Below are positions 26,601-36,291 of a stretch of 53,132 nt of DNA, in pieces. The translations under genes and the position numbers were made by a program. Positions within the stretch are counted from its first letter, which is position 1. Each line of letters begins with the position of its first letter. Source of the DNA: Granulosicoccus sp. (lineage in GTDB: Bacteria; Pseudomonadota; Gammaproteobacteria; Granulosicoccales; Granulosicoccaceae); the NCBI GenBank assembly GCA_020627685.1, contig JAHDGK010000023.1:20758-73889 (forward strand). The letters run 5' to 3'. Under the pieces are notes generated by a model. The model had not been told where the DNA came from. It did no database searches and saw only the letters and a program-made list of their open reading frames with translations.

Positions 26601-29551
26601 CGTTTTTCTCCTGTAGGTAGGTGTCCACGGGACAAGGCATCTTCCATTGAACGTTCAAGATTCACCGCTTCATGTGTGTGGTAATGCAACACCGTTGGCG
26701 ATTCTGCCATGTCGGGAAGCCGCTTAATATTTTTAAAACTCGGGTAAACACCCGTCTCGCCTTTTTCCGCTTTGTAGATATTAACCTTCAGGTCGTACCA
26801 CGCTGCTTGGCCAGTCACCGGGTCTGAGTTAGTCAGTCCGCGCTCTCCATCTTTCGATGGCAGTAGCTCAGATATCAAGTGGTTCATCAAAAAGCCTTTT
26901 GTCGATTCCGGCGCTTTGTCAGACAACCCCCAGGCTCCGCTTTGCTTACCGATCGCATTCCAAGTCCAAACGGTATCCGGATTACAACCTTCCATAAGTT
27001 TGACCTGACATCGGATTTTACCGTGATGACTTTCTACCCAGACCCAATCAAGGTCATCAATACCCATACCCAAACCACGTTCGCGGTTCATATAGAGGTA
27101 GTTCTGCGCCATGATCTGTCGAAGCCAGGCATTTTGCGAATCCCAGGAATGGTACATAAACATGGGGCGCTGATTAACGGCGTGAAAACCATACTTATCG
27201 TTGTCTACACGCTGCTCTTCCAAAGGAACGTACCAATCCGGCAACGGATCAAAGTACTCAACCAGTCTTGCGCGATCCGTATCGTTATTCGGTTGCGGCC
27301 CGTCGTATAAACCCTGCCCCGCTAAGCGGAATTTTTGCAGAACTTCTGAGTACAGCTCGATCGTGATGGGTCCTGCATGACCATTAAAGCCAACAGACTT
27401 TGCCCACTCCAAATAGTCTTTGTTAGCGAAACGGTAGTAGCGCTGCTCTGGTGGAAGCTTGTGTTCGAAAAAACAATCATTGTCTTGATAGGCCTGCCAT
27501 TGATCTGGGTTGGGGGCACCGACCATATGCTCATCACCGTCTTTGCCACGCCAACCTGCCAGAAAGCCGATACCCGGAGCTTTTTCCCAGTTGGTAATGA
27601 AGTCTTTGTAATCGGCAAACTTCGCACCACCGTCCGCATCTGTTAGCGCCGGAAATTTCAATCGCGTGCCGATGTCTACCAGCACTTCCTGCCAAGGGCG
27701 CACATCTCGATCTAACTCAATGACCGGTTGCCTAATGGAGTCACAGGCAGAATGCGGCTCAGATATAGGTCTATCCAACATGGAGATAGTGTCGAAGCGT
27801 TCCAGATAAGTGGTATCTGGCAGTACCAGGTCAGAGAAGTTGACCATTTCAGAATGGAAGGCATCGCTGGTAACAATAAACGGAAGTTTGTAGTCACCAT
27901 GCTCATCTTTCTCACGCAGCATGTCCTGAATTTCAGCGGTATTCATACTGGAATTCCAGGACATATTCGCCATAAACAGAATCAGCGTATCGATGGGGTA
28001 CGGATCACCCTTTACGGCATTGTTGATAACCATGTGCATCATGCCGTGGTTCGCAATCGGCGCTTCCCATGAATACGCTTTGTCGATGCGCATCGGCTCA
28101 CCATTAGCGTCAACAACAAGGTCTTCCGGAGACATTGGAAAACCCAATGGCGGTGATGCCAGTGGAGTATTAGGTGCCATCGCCTTCGCAGGTTTAATAG
28201 GCGGTGCTACATGCTTAGGGAAAGGTGGCTTGGCCAAATGAGATCCGGGACAATCGACCGCACCTAACATGACTTGCAGCAGGTGGATGGAACGACACGT
28301 TTGGAATCCATTGGAATGAGCAGAAATGCCACGCATTGCATGCATCGCGACCGGACGCCCGATAAATCGCTCATGTCGGCGCCCTGTCCAATCAGTCCAC
28401 GGAGTTTCAATGGTGATGGTTTCCTTAAACGCGACGTGCGCCATTTCAAGCGCAAGACGCTCAATGGTTTCAGCATCGATGCCGACAGTTGCCGCCACAT
28501 TCTCCGGCGCGTACTCCTCACTGAGGTACTTCTCCGCTAAATGCGTCATTACTGTTTTAACTTGGGTACAGTCGGCTACACCGTTGGTCTTGCCGCCTTT
28601 TGCACCGGGTGTTAAGAACTCCCCGAACAATGCTGCTTGAATAGAATCATCGTGACTGGAATCGTTCCAGGAGGCCACACTGTCGGTAGCCTGATTCCAT
28701 ACTTGCAGTTCACCCTCGTCATTTCGAAGCAACAAGCCGTGATCGGATGTACCCGGAGCATGAATGACTAGCTGTGTAGAATTCGTGTAGCGCGTTAGAA
28801 AGTCCCAGTCGAACTGTTCGTTCTTCAAAAGAACATGTGCAAACGACAACGCTAACAATCCGTCGGTGCCCGGCCGAATTCCGATCCACTCATCAGCGAT
28901 GGCCTGGTAGCCGGTTCGCACAGGATTAATGGCGACAAACTTCGCTCCGCGGCGTTTGAGTTTTTCCAGGCCGATTTTTATCGGGTTGGAGGCGTGATCT
29001 TCTGCCACTCCCCACAACATAAAGTACTTAGCATGGTCCCAGTCAGGATCACCAAATTCCCAGAAAGACTGCCCAGTCATGTACAGGCCGCCCGCAGCCA
29101 TATTTACTGAGCAGAACCCGCCATGAGCTGCCCAGTTGATAGTGCCGAACTGCGAAGCCCAGAATCCCGTCAGCGCCTGCATCTGGTCGCGTCCCGTGAA
29201 AAATGCCAAACGCTTGGGGTCAGTCTCACGGATTTTCCGCAGGCGTTCTGTCAACAGGGTGAGCGCCTTATCCCAGGAAATGGGCTCAAATTCACCCGCA
29301 CCTCGCTCTGTTCCCGCTTTGCGCACCAGTGGCTGGGTCAGCTTCGCAGGTGACTTCTGCTTCATGATGCCGGCATTACCCTTGGCACACAAAACACCCT
29401 TATTGACGGGATGCTTCGGGTTGCCTTGAATAAAGCGGATTTCATTGCCCTCTAGCGTGACTTTGATGCCGCAGCGGCAGGCACACATATAGCAGGTGGT
29501 CGTTTTGACCGTTTGCTCGGCGTGATTTTCGAACTCAGGGAGTGCAGACAT
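26597..29551 (-). CDS. soeA: Molybdopterin oxidoreductase, probable sulfite:quinone dehydrogenase catalytic subunit
   Basis: 984 residues, DMSO-reductase family with bis-MGD. N-terminal [4Fe-4S] ligands are C20, C23, C27 and C55. The molybdenum ligand is most likely C147 in AAHGGFCSVN, as in the PsrA/PhsA/SoeA branch. There is no Tat signal, so the enzyme faces the cytoplasm, which separates SoeA from periplasmic PsrA and DmsA. Gene order A-B-C with 240-residue B and DmsC-type C matches SoeABC, which oxidises sulfite to sulfate and feeds electrons to quinone. Sulfite rather than polysulfide or tetrathionate is inferred from this combination. Three stray antisense frames inside it are not genes. 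Confidence 0.75.
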   Translation of the reverse strand: MSALPEFENHAEQTVKTTTCYMCACRCGIKVTLEGNEIRFIQGNPKHPVNKGVLCAKGNAGIMKQKSPAKLTQPLVRKAGTERGAGEFEPISWDKALTLLTERLRKIRETDPKRLAFFTGRDQMQALTGFWASQFGTINWAAHGGFCSVNMAAGGLYMTGQSFWEFGDPDWDHAKYFMLWGVAEDHASNPIKIGLEKLKRRGAKFVAINPVRTGYQAIADEWIGIRPGTDGLLALSFAHVLLKNEQFDWDFLTRYTNSTQLVIHAPGTSDHGLLLRNDEGELQVWNQATDSVASWNDSSHDDSIQAALFGEFLTPGAKGGKTNGVADCTQVKTVMTHLAEKYLSEEYAPENVAATVGIDAETIERLALEMAHVAFKETITIETPWTDWTGRRHERFIGRPVAMHAMRGISAHSNGFQTCRSIHLLQVMLGAVDCPGSHLAKPPFPKHVAPPIKPAKAMAPNTPLASPPLGFPMSPEDLVVDANGEPMRIDKAYSWEAPIANHGMMHMVINNAVKGDPYPIDTLILFMANMSWNSSMNTAEIQDMLREKDEHGDYKLPFIVTSDAFHSEMVNFSDLVLPDTTYLERFDTISMLDRPISEPHSACDSIRQPVIELDRDVRPWQEVLVDIGTRLKFPALTDADGGAKFADYKDFITNWEKAPGIGFLAGWRGKDGDEHMVGAPNPDQWQAYQDNDCFFEHKLPPEQRYYRFANKDYLEWAKSVGFNGHAGPITIELYSEVLQKFRLAGQGLYDGPQPNNDTDRARLVEYFDPLPDWYVPLEEQRVDNDKYGFHAVNQRPMFMYHSWDSQNAWLRQIMAQNYLYMNRERGLGMGIDDLDWVWVESHHGKIRCQVKLMEGCNPDTVWTWNAIGKQSGAWGLSDKAPESTKGFLMNHLISELLPSKDGERGLTNSDPVTGQAAWYDLKVNIYKAEKGETGVYPSFKNIKRLPDMAESPTVLHYHTHEAVNLERSMEDALSRGHLPTGEKR

Positions 29552-29780
29552 AGGCGGTGACCGTGATTCGCAGGTATATGGCGGGAGCGCACACTATGCC
29601 GATCATTGCGCCGGGACGCCAACCAGTAATATTTGCGGGCCCATAAATTTTTTAGTGACAGAAAGCAGGCGTCCAGACCGCTAATCGGGTGGCTCAATAC
29701 TTGAAACCTGCATCTCAGCAGCGGTTTGGGGCAAAATAGGCCCCCTGTACATCCGGCTTACTAGGAGTTCCCTTCTCGAC

Positions 29781-30728
29781 ATGCCTACCAGACGCGTAAC
29801 AATTTTAGGTGGATCCGGTTTTGTCGGATCACAACTGACCTATCGCCTAGCAGAGACTTTTGACGAGGTCGTGGTTCTGACTCGTCGCGCCCAACGCGTA
29901 CGGACTCTGCGAACCATCATTAATGTGCAGGTTAAAGAGGTCAATGTCCACGATGCAGAAGCGCTTGCGGCCGCATTGGCTGGCTCATCCGTGGTGATAA
30001 ACCTGGTGGGTATTCTCAATGAGGGCTCAAACGCATCGGAAAGCAGCTTCGCCAGTGCACACAGCGAACTGACCGAAAAAGTATTGAATGCCTGCAAAGT
30101 TAATGGCATCACCCGGTATTTGCACATGAGTGCATTGAACGCAGATGCGACTGGCGGCTCCAGTGAATACTTGAAAACCAAGGGTATGGCCGAAGAAAAA
30201 GTCCGACAGGCAGACGCGTCCCTTCAATGGACGATGTTCAGACCCTCGGTCATTTTTGGCAAACACGATGCGTTTTTTAATAAATTTGCCGCACTGCTTC
30301 GCGCCATGCCTGTATTTCCACTTGCCGTGCCCGATGCAAAGCTAGCGCCTGTGTACATTGGCGATGTCTGCGATGCGATGATCAACTCAATTGACGACCC
30401 GGGAGCTGTAGGTGCTGCCATAGAATTGTGCGGACCACAGGACTACACGCTTCGCGAACTTGTCCAATACACCATCGATACAGCGGGCATATCCAGTAAA
30501 ATTATTGGCCTACCGGACTGGGCGGCAAAGCTGCAAGCCCGAGTCATGGAATTCGTACCCGGAAAGCCGTTCTCAAGGGACAACTATCAATCCTTACAAA
30601 CTGATAGCGTCTGCGCCGAAGGCACACAGCGGCAAACAACCTCGTTAGACGCCGTTGTGCCTCGTTACATCGGTGCGGCCGACTGGGCCGGCAGGCTGCA
30701 GAAAAGACGAGCGGCAGCTCGTCGATAA
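29781..30728 (+). CDS. NDUFA9-like NAD(P)H-binding atypical SDR
   Basis: 315 residues. N-terminal Rossmann loop ILGGSGFVGSQL and the strings VVINLVGILNEG, YLHMSALNADATGGSSEYLKTKG and FRPSVIFGKHDAFFNKFA are typical of the complex I NDUFA9/39 kDa-type family. The tyrosine-lysine pair (Y at SSEYLKTKG) is retained. The bacterial members are soluble and their job is unsettled; quinone or complex I assembly links are inferred. An AGGAG lies 13 bases before the ATG. Convergent with the peptidase gene (6 bases). Confidence 0.85.
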   Translation: MPTRRVTILGGSGFVGSQLTYRLAETFDEVVVLTRRAQRVRTLRTIINVQVKEVNVHDAEALAAALAGSSVVINLVGILNEGSNASESSFASAHSELTEKVLNACKVNGITRYLHMSALNADATGGSSEYLKTKGMAEEKVRQADASLQWTMFRPSVIFGKHDAFFNKFAALLRAMPVFPLAVPDAKLAPVYIGDVCDAMINSIDDPGAVGAAIELCGPQDYTLRELVQYTIDTAGISSKIIGLPDWAAKLQARVMEFVPGKPFSRDNYQSLQTDSVCAEGTQRQTTSLDAVVPRYIGAADWAGRLQKRRAAARR

Positions 30729-30734
30729 ACAGCT

Positions 30735-31805
30735 TCAGCTAGCGGCTTCTGTATCAAGGTAGCGCTGCATTTCTTCCTGCCGTCGGTCGGCGGGTAGCTC
30801 ACCAATCTCTTTTGCAAGCTCATAAAAGCGAATGAGATCCTGCCCAGCCTCTTCATACATAGCCGCAAACGCCGGTACGTATTGGCGGTAAGTTGCAACA
30901 GCCACTAGTCGGGCGTTGTTTAAACCACGGCGAAACCAGCCATCATATCCGGCATAGCCACCCCACTGACTGGTTTTCAACGCTTCATAGTCCTCACGCA
31001 TTTGGGCAAAAGCCGCTTCCTTGCCTCGTCGCTTTTCCTCATCAGAAATATCTTGCGAATACACACTAACTAAAGATTCACGACTTATCTTCAGAAGATC
31101 GCCAAAGTCTGCAGCTCTTTGCAAAGAAGTTTCATAGCCACTTATGCGCTCAGCCTGCTGACGATGGTTTAACCAAATACGCACGCCCTCCTGCTCGACG
31201 AAAGAGGCAAAAGCTTCGTTGAAATTGCTGTCGTCTTTTATGTACAAAAGCTGATGCGCAAGCTCATGAAATAGAGTGCCCACATAATGGATATCTTGCC
31301 CGCGTAGCATGGTGTCGTAGACCGGATCATCAAACCATCCTAATGTTGAATAAGCCGCTGCACCGCCAACAGTGACATCATGATTATTCTCGGCTAAAGC
31401 TGCGGCGTAGTGTTCCGCGTCTTCTCTATCGTAGTAGCCCCGATAATTCACACAGCCGGCAATAGGAAAACACCAACTGACCGGCGCCAATGAAAACTCA
31501 GTCGTGGCAACCACGTTCCATGTCACGGCAGCGCGCCCTGTTTCAACATAGGTGCTATAGCTATCATTAGCGGGCAGCGACAGTTCAGTAATAGCAAACT
31601 GACGAGCCGAAATCAGAGTCTCAAGCTTGTAACGCAAGTCCGGATCTGTTGTCTCATCGGCTAGCAGCGTCTCTATAGACTGACGCTTACTCATGAGTTT
31701 TAGGTGGCCACCCACCGCCTGAGAATAATATCCAACAGTGCTGCAGCCACCCAGCGTGACCACACAAAGCAGTAAAACCCAATACCTTAACTTAGTCGCA
31801 GACAT
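30735..31805 (-). CDS. Putative lipoprotein aminopeptidase (PF10023 type)
   Basis: 356 residues. A signal peptide ends in the lipobox LGGC with C21, so the protein is anchored to a membrane, probably the outer one because residue 2 after Cys is Ser. The zinc site H180-E181-L-A-H184 is followed by E197 in NFNEAFASFVE, a gluzincin pattern, and the region GGAAAYSTLGWFDDP is typical of the predicted aminopeptidase family. Substrate unknown. It diverges from cca across 138 bases. Confidence 0.85.
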   Translation of the reverse strand: MSATKLRYWVLLLCVVTLGGCSTVGYYSQAVGGHLKLMSKRQSIETLLADETTDPDLRYKLETLISARQFAITELSLPANDSYSTYVETGRAAVTWNVVATTEFSLAPVSWCFPIAGCVNYRGYYDREDAEHYAAALAENNHDVTVGGAAAYSTLGWFDDPVYDTMLRGQDIHYVGTLFHELAHQLLYIKDDSNFNEAFASFVEQEGVRIWLNHRQQAERISGYETSLQRAADFGDLLKISRESLVSVYSQDISDEEKRRGKEAAFAQMREDYEALKTSQWGGYAGYDGWFRRGLNNARLVAVATYRQYVPAFAAMYEEAGQDLIRFYELAKEIGELPADRRQEEMQRYLDTEAAS

Positions 31806-31943
31806 AATTTTGCCGAGTCGAATGGTCCGTGAATGAGGCGATGAAATTAGATGTAGTTAGCGGTTCGCAAGATTGACTTTACTCCTGCCCGGTATCGCAT
31901 CAGTGTAACATTCGGGTATGCCAACGCTTATTCAGTTTGTCTC

Positions 31944-33176
31944 ATGAAGCACTATCTAGTGGGCGGCGCGGTGCGCGATGAATTACTAGGTCTGCCCGTT
32001 CTCGATCGTGACTGGGTGGTTGTCGGTAGCACACCCGAGGCCATGCTGGCTAAAGGGTTCAAATCAGTGGGAAAGGACTTCCCGGTATTCCTCCACCCCG
32101 ACACTCACGAAGAATACGCCCTAGCACGCGTGGAGCGAAAAACCGGCCCTGGCTACCACGGCTTTGAATTCAACACAGACTCCTCAGTCACGCTTGAAGA
32201 AGACTTGAGCCGGCGTGATCTGACCATCAACGCGATAGCCAAGACAAAAGACGGCGAGTTGATCGACCCGTACAACGGTCGCAACGATTTAGACAAAAAA
32301 GTACTCAGACATGTCTCTGACGCATTCACCGAGGACCCTGTTAGGATACTTCGCGTGGCAAGGTTCATGGCGCGCTTGGTTCATCTTGGATTTTCGGTCG
32401 CTTCCGATACGATGATGCTCATGGAGTCGATGGTGCGCGATGGTGAGGCTGACAATCTGGTTGCAGAACGTGTGTGGCAAGAGATGCAAGCAGCACTAGG
32501 CGCTAAAACCCCTCGAGCATTTTTTACCACTTTAATGGACTGCTCCGCGCAAGCTCGCATTCTGCCTGAACTGGATGCGCTGTTTGGTGTACCGCAAAAA
32601 GCTAAATGGCATCCTGAGATCGATTCAGGTATTCACACCCTAATGGTGCTTGAACAAAGCGCAACAATGAGTAGTTCGGTTGATGTTCGATTCGCTGCTC
32701 TGTGTCATGACTTGGGGAAAGCATCGACTCCAAAAGATATTCTTCCGTCTCATCATGGTCATGAAAAACGAGGCGCTGACATTAGCAAAACGCTATGCAG
32801 CCGCTTGCGAGTGCCAAAGAAGACGACTGAACTGGCTGTCTTAAGCGCTCGCTATCACACGCACTGTCATCGCATCAGGGACCTAAACGCAAGTACGTTG
32901 GTAAAGCTTCTGCAGAGTCTGGACGTTGTCAGGAAACCCGAGCGCTTCGAACACTTTTTATTAGTTTGTGAAGCCGACGCCCGTGGCAGATTAGGTTATG
33001 AAAAAACGATGTACCCTCAGGCCGTTTTATTGCGCGAAGCGGCTGCGGTGTTTCGAGAAATAGATACAGCCACCATAGCTAAAAACACCGAAAACAAAGC
33101 CCATATTGCCGACGAAATTACGCAAGTTCGCGTAGCCACCATGAAAAGATGGCGCAGCGATAAAGGCCTTTCATAG
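31944..33176 (+). CDS. cca: CCA-adding tRNA nucleotidyltransferase with HD domain
   Basis: 410 residues. Class II nucleotidyltransferase with G7-G-A-V-R-D, catalytic D21 and D23 (LDRDWVV), RRDLTINAIA and EDPVRILRVARFMAR, followed by an HD phosphohydrolase domain marked by FAALCHDLGKA and HGHEKRGADI. It adds or repairs the 3'-CCA end of tRNA, and the HD domain carries phosphatase or phosphodiesterase activity in the E. coli-type enzyme. Length equals the E. coli type (412). ATG start. Confidence 0.96.
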   Translation: MKHYLVGGAVRDELLGLPVLDRDWVVVGSTPEAMLAKGFKSVGKDFPVFLHPDTHEEYALARVERKTGPGYHGFEFNTDSSVTLEEDLSRRDLTINAIAKTKDGELIDPYNGRNDLDKKVLRHVSDAFTEDPVRILRVARFMARLVHLGFSVASDTMMLMESMVRDGEADNLVAERVWQEMQAALGAKTPRAFFTTLMDCSAQARILPELDALFGVPQKAKWHPEIDSGIHTLMVLEQSATMSSSVDVRFAALCHDLGKASTPKDILPSHHGHEKRGADISKTLCSRLRVPKKTTELAVLSARYHTHCHRIRDLNASTLVKLLQSLDVVRKPERFEHFLLVCEADARGRLGYEKTMYPQAVLLREAAAVFREIDTATIAKNTENKAHIADEITQVRVATMKRWRSDKGLS

Positions 33177-33200
33177 CAGACTCGACTATGGGCAGATGCG

Positions 33201-34358
33201 TTATTCGCCCAGCTTGATGACGGTTGCCTCAGGATCGAATGCCAACCAAGCAAACGCGAAATGTACACCATCATCAACTTGCTCTAGCTGTGTACCCGCC
33301 AGCTTCCCTTTGATACTCATTCCAAACGCATTCCAATGACTGGCAGTCTGCACATCTTGCACGATGCCATCCTTCAATTCAAAAACTAGCTCTTGCCCGT
33401 CAACCTTCGCAAGAAAGGCTGCCGCTGCAGGTACGTGCCTGGATTGCGCGATATTCTCGGCATCAAGTGCAGAGGTTGCTGTTGTTGACGCAATGACTAC
33501 GGTTTTGTTTCCGCCAGACAGCAGATTTGCCACCGGTTGTTTCTTTAATTCACTCAATGGAACCAACTGCGTTGCTGCGTCGTGTCGAATACTCAGCACT
33601 CGCTCCATTGCCGGTAATCGCGGATCAATGTCACCACGGAATAAAAAGGGATTGTTGTCTATAGAGTCATAACCCCGGTAAGGGTTGTTACCGTAAGGAC
33701 GGAGAAACCCAGTCTCTTTCGATAGAACCTCCGACTCTGGAAAGGCCGCTCGAAACTCTTCAAAACTAATTATCTGTGAAGGCAATCGAACGAGTGAAAC
33801 GTCAGTGTAATCACCAATGATTCCTTTACCAGTAAACTGCTGCCACCACGTTTCGCTTTGCCTGTCGTACATGACAAGATCGCTTTTCCGCAGCCGCCCT
33901 GTTGTACCAAAGTCCAACACAATAGAGTCGCCCTCCAACCTCACTTCACGCTCAAAGACTATCGATGCATTGCACAAGGGACAAAAAGTGACTGACACAG
34001 GTTTCCCGGCAAGCTCGTCATTAACGATCTCGTGATACATCAAAATTTGCAGCGGATACGCCCGCGCTACACCGTCAAGCTGCAGAGCTATAACAGGCTC
34101 CTTCTCACCCAACCATTCGCTGGCAGAGTCGGCACTAACAAAACGTGGTGAGTCGATGGCAGGAATACCATCGCGCATGGGACCACCGGTAAAAATCTCC
34201 TCAATGGGCACAGAAGATTTTTGGTAGTTGGTGAGCGGAAACTCACCTTGCGGGAATTGAACGAATTGAGCTGAAACAAGCCCGCTTACACAACCCAGGA
34301 CTATCGCAGCCGCCACCAAAAGATGCTTCTTAACAGCCCGCCTTCGATCCATTTTCAT
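33201..34358 (-). CDS. DUF3179 domain-containing secreted protein
   Basis: 385 residues with an N-terminal Arg-rich signal sequence (residues 1-30, ending near VSAQ) and a DUF3179 core: YPLQILMYHEIVNDELAGKPVSVTFCPLCNASIVFER with a CPLC motif, LRKSDLVMYDRQSETWWQQF, and the later FLRPYGNNPYRGYDSIDNNPF. The C-P-L-C cysteines could bind a metal or form a disulfide. Function of the family is unknown. It lies 24 bases after cca on the other strand. Confidence 0.85.
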   Translation of the reverse strand: MKMDRRRAVKKHLLVAAAIVLGCVSGLVSAQFVQFPQGEFPLTNYQKSSVPIEEIFTGGPMRDGIPAIDSPRFVSADSASEWLGEKEPVIALQLDGVARAYPLQILMYHEIVNDELAGKPVSVTFCPLCNASIVFEREVRLEGDSIVLDFGTTGRLRKSDLVMYDRQSETWWQQFTGKGIIGDYTDVSLVRLPSQIISFEEFRAAFPESEVLSKETGFLRPYGNNPYRGYDSIDNNPFLFRGDIDPRLPAMERVLSIRHDAATQLVPLSELKKQPVANLLSGGNKTVVIASTTATSALDAENIAQSRHVPAAAAFLAKVDGQELVFELKDGIVQDVQTASHWNAFGMSIKGKLAGTQLEQVDDGVHFAFAWLAFDPEATVIKLGE

Positions 34359-34428
34359 TAGTCTTCATGCCAACACCTAGGGTGAAGGATCAGACTGATA
34401 AATATTGAATTGGTTCGTTACGAGGAAT

Positions 34429-34845
34429 TTAGTCCTCTAGCAAGCTTTCACACCACAAGAGAATGTTTCCCATCCAAGTGTAAGACAGCGCCCAAGCGAT
34501 AATGACCCCTACCGCGTTAGCGAGCATATCAAGCACCTCAAATTGGCGAAAAGCTACCAAACCTTGCATAAACTCGATGCCCACACCCAAAACAATGAGT
34601 GAAATCGCCAGAAGAAATCGTGCAAAGTGTGGTTTATAGATCTGCGAAAACCATCCCATGAGAAACCCATAGGTGAGCACATGCATGAGCTTGTCTTGCA
34701 AAAGCATGTCTTTCACGGGCTTGAGATCGATTAGTGACGCAATAGTCACTACAAGAATGAAAAGCACACCAAGCCCGAGCCAGAACCAGCTGTATCTTAG
34801 CGGTGTTACTTCAAAATTTACAGAAGCATCTGGAGAGCTTTTCAT
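34429..34845 (-). CDS. VanZ-like small membrane protein, copy A
   Basis: 138 residues, four membrane segments (20-42, 58-70, 78-96, 105-128). The core MLQDKLMHVLTYGFLMGW and RQFEVLDMLANAVGV is the VanZ-family pattern (D-K-x2-H and D-x2-D-x2-N). The gene 34900-35355 upstream is a clear paralog: the two share the same strings in the same order. Function unknown; VanZ proteins are linked to teicoplanin resistance in enterococci but the chromosomal family in gammaproteobacteria is broad. Confidence 0.8.
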   Translation of the reverse strand: MKSSPDASVNFEVTPLRYSWFWLGLGVLFILVVTIASLIDLKPVKDMLLQDKLMHVLTYGFLMGWFSQIYKPHFARFLLAISLIVLGVGIEFMQGLVAFRQFEVLDMLANAVGVIIAWALSYTWMGNILLWCESLLED

Positions 34846-34899
34846 AGGGTCGTAGTTAGGCCGTTTTACCCCCCATGTATCGACTAAAAACCTGAAAGG

Positions 34900-35355
34900 C
34901 TAAGTGCTTTGTACCGAGAATAGGTTCACAGAGTTGAGTCGATCATAGAGCTGTTCGGCTTTGACCACTAAATCACCGAACCAGGTGTAAGTTAGGCCCC
35001 AAGCAAGGATGACACCCGCCGTATTGGCCAGCATATCCAGGTAATCAAACTGTCTGGACGGCACCATACCTTGAAGGTATTCCATAGCAAGACCGAACAC
35101 GGTTAAACCGATGACCAGCAACAACCGGGTTAAATCATGCCGGAATATTTGAGCAAACCAAACCATAAGTGAGGCATACGCCGCACTATGTGCCAGCTTA
35201 TCCTGCAACATAATAGTACGGAACACATGCGGCACGCTGTTTAAAGACGCGTAAACCACAGTCGCCAGCATCAAAAATCCCAAGGCTATCCACACACGCT
35301 TGTATGTCAGATGCTGCATACTCAGCATGCCTTTTGTACCAAAATCGAATTTCAT
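34900..35355 (-). CDS. VanZ-like small membrane protein, copy B
   Basis: 151 residues, four membrane segments. Core MLQDKLAHSAAYASLMVWF and RQFDYLDMLANTAGVILAWGL match copy A downstream (MLQDKLMHVLTYG, RQFEVLDMLANAVGV), so the pair arose by tandem duplication. The start is ATG at 35355; an internal ATG at codon 10 or 13 would give a form without the extra Phe-Asp N-terminus. Confidence 0.8.
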   Translation of the reverse strand: MKFDFGTKGMLSMQHLTYKRVWIALGFLMLATVVYASLNSVPHVFRTIMLQDKLAHSAAYASLMVWFAQIFRHDLTRLLLVIGLTVFGLAMEYLQGMVPSRQFDYLDMLANTAGVILAWGLTYTWFGDLVVKAEQLYDRLNSVNLFSVQST

Positions 35356-35440
35356 GGTGAGTCCGTCTTACCTCGATAGCGCTGCTTGGAAAGTCTCAAG
35401 TAACACTAACGGGTAGAAGCCCCGCCGGCTAAAGAGGGAA

Positions 35441-35773
35441 TTACAAACGAACCGTAATGAAGATCGATACTGTGAGCAACACAGCAACGATAATGTGACC
35501 TGCACTGGAAATCATCAGTGGATGCCAACGGTTTCCACCTCGTAAGCGAGTATAGGCAGCCACGAGCGCACAAAAAATCACCATACCCGCAAGCACCCAC
35601 AAGCCGACCGTTTCTGCCTCAAGAGACCAGTTGAGTTTGTCGCGGCCGGAAATTATCCACCCGGTGAGCGAGTAGACCATGTAGAAGCCATTCATGACCA
35701 TCGGCACGATGAGCAATGAGAATTGCATTACCGGACCCACTACTCGGGAATCACCCAGGAGATTTCTTGTCAT
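35441..35773 (-). CDS. Small membrane protein of unknown function
   Basis: 110 residues with three or four hydrophobic segments at about 14-36, 54-74 and 86-106 and short loops. No motif recognised. It begins 33 bases from the divergent secreted-protein gene (TTG frame end at 35806; ATG at 35851) and lies 85 bases upstream of VanZ copy B on the same strand, so it may be co-transcribed with both VanZ genes. Confidence 0.6.
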   Translation of the reverse strand: MTRNLLGDSRVVGPVMQFSLLIVPMVMNGFYMVYSLTGWIISGRDKLNWSLEAETVGLWVLAGMVIFCALVAAYTRLRGGNRWHPLMISSAGHIIVAVLLTVSIFITVRL

Positions 35774-35850
35774 AGTCCCATAATATGTCTAAACAGAAGT
35801 GATTTTTGCGCCAAACCCTGCTACCCGAGCCAATCAACCGAGCGAACACG

Positions 35851-36270
35851 ATGCAATTTGAAAGCAGTCAACAGCCTAACAAACCCAAGCGGACTACCCA
35901 GTTTCTAAGAGTAGTGGCGATAGCCGTCAGCATTATAACTATGAACTACGTTCACGCGGGCAAGGCAGATGTATTGAACGCCACGATTAAACACTTGGGT
36001 GGTGATCGTTACCGTATCGATACCACCGTAAAACATGAGGACGCGGGCTGGGACCACTATGCCGATCGTTGGGATGTGTTGGACACCGACGGCAATGTAT
36101 TAGACAGCCGAGTACTTGCCCACCCTCATGATAACGAACAACCTTTTACACGCTCATTAACGCTGTCAATACCTGCAGGAATGACAACTGTAATCATCAG
36201 GGCCAATGACTCTGTCCATGGCTTAGGAGGCGTTGAATTCGAACTTGCAGTGCCCGACAACGCTAAATAG
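35851..36270 (+). CDS. Secreted protein of unknown function
   Basis: About 139 residues from ATG 35851 (a longer TTG frame from 35806 adds 15 residues before the signal sequence). A signal peptide (roughly residues 14-37, ending NYVHAG) is followed by one beta-rich domain with the strings RYRIDTTVKHEDAGWDHYADRWDVLDTDGNVLDSRVLAHPH and IPAGMTTVIIRANDSVHG. These resemble an immunoglobulin-like or PKD-like beta-sandwich, but no family is assigned. Convergent with uppP. Confidence 0.65.
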   Translation: MQFESSQQPNKPKRTTQFLRVVAIAVSIITMNYVHAGKADVLNATIKHLGGDRYRIDTTVKHEDAGWDHYADRWDVLDTDGNVLDSRVLAHPHDNEQPFTRSLTLSIPAGMTTVIIRANDSVHGLGGVEFELAVPDNAK

Positions 36271-36291
36271 AGAGCAACCGTTAGGCCTATA

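Noticed and set aside
26879-28640. Several long open frames on the plus strand opposite soeA
   Set aside because: They lack family likeness and start sites and are explained as antisense shadows of the large soeA frame.
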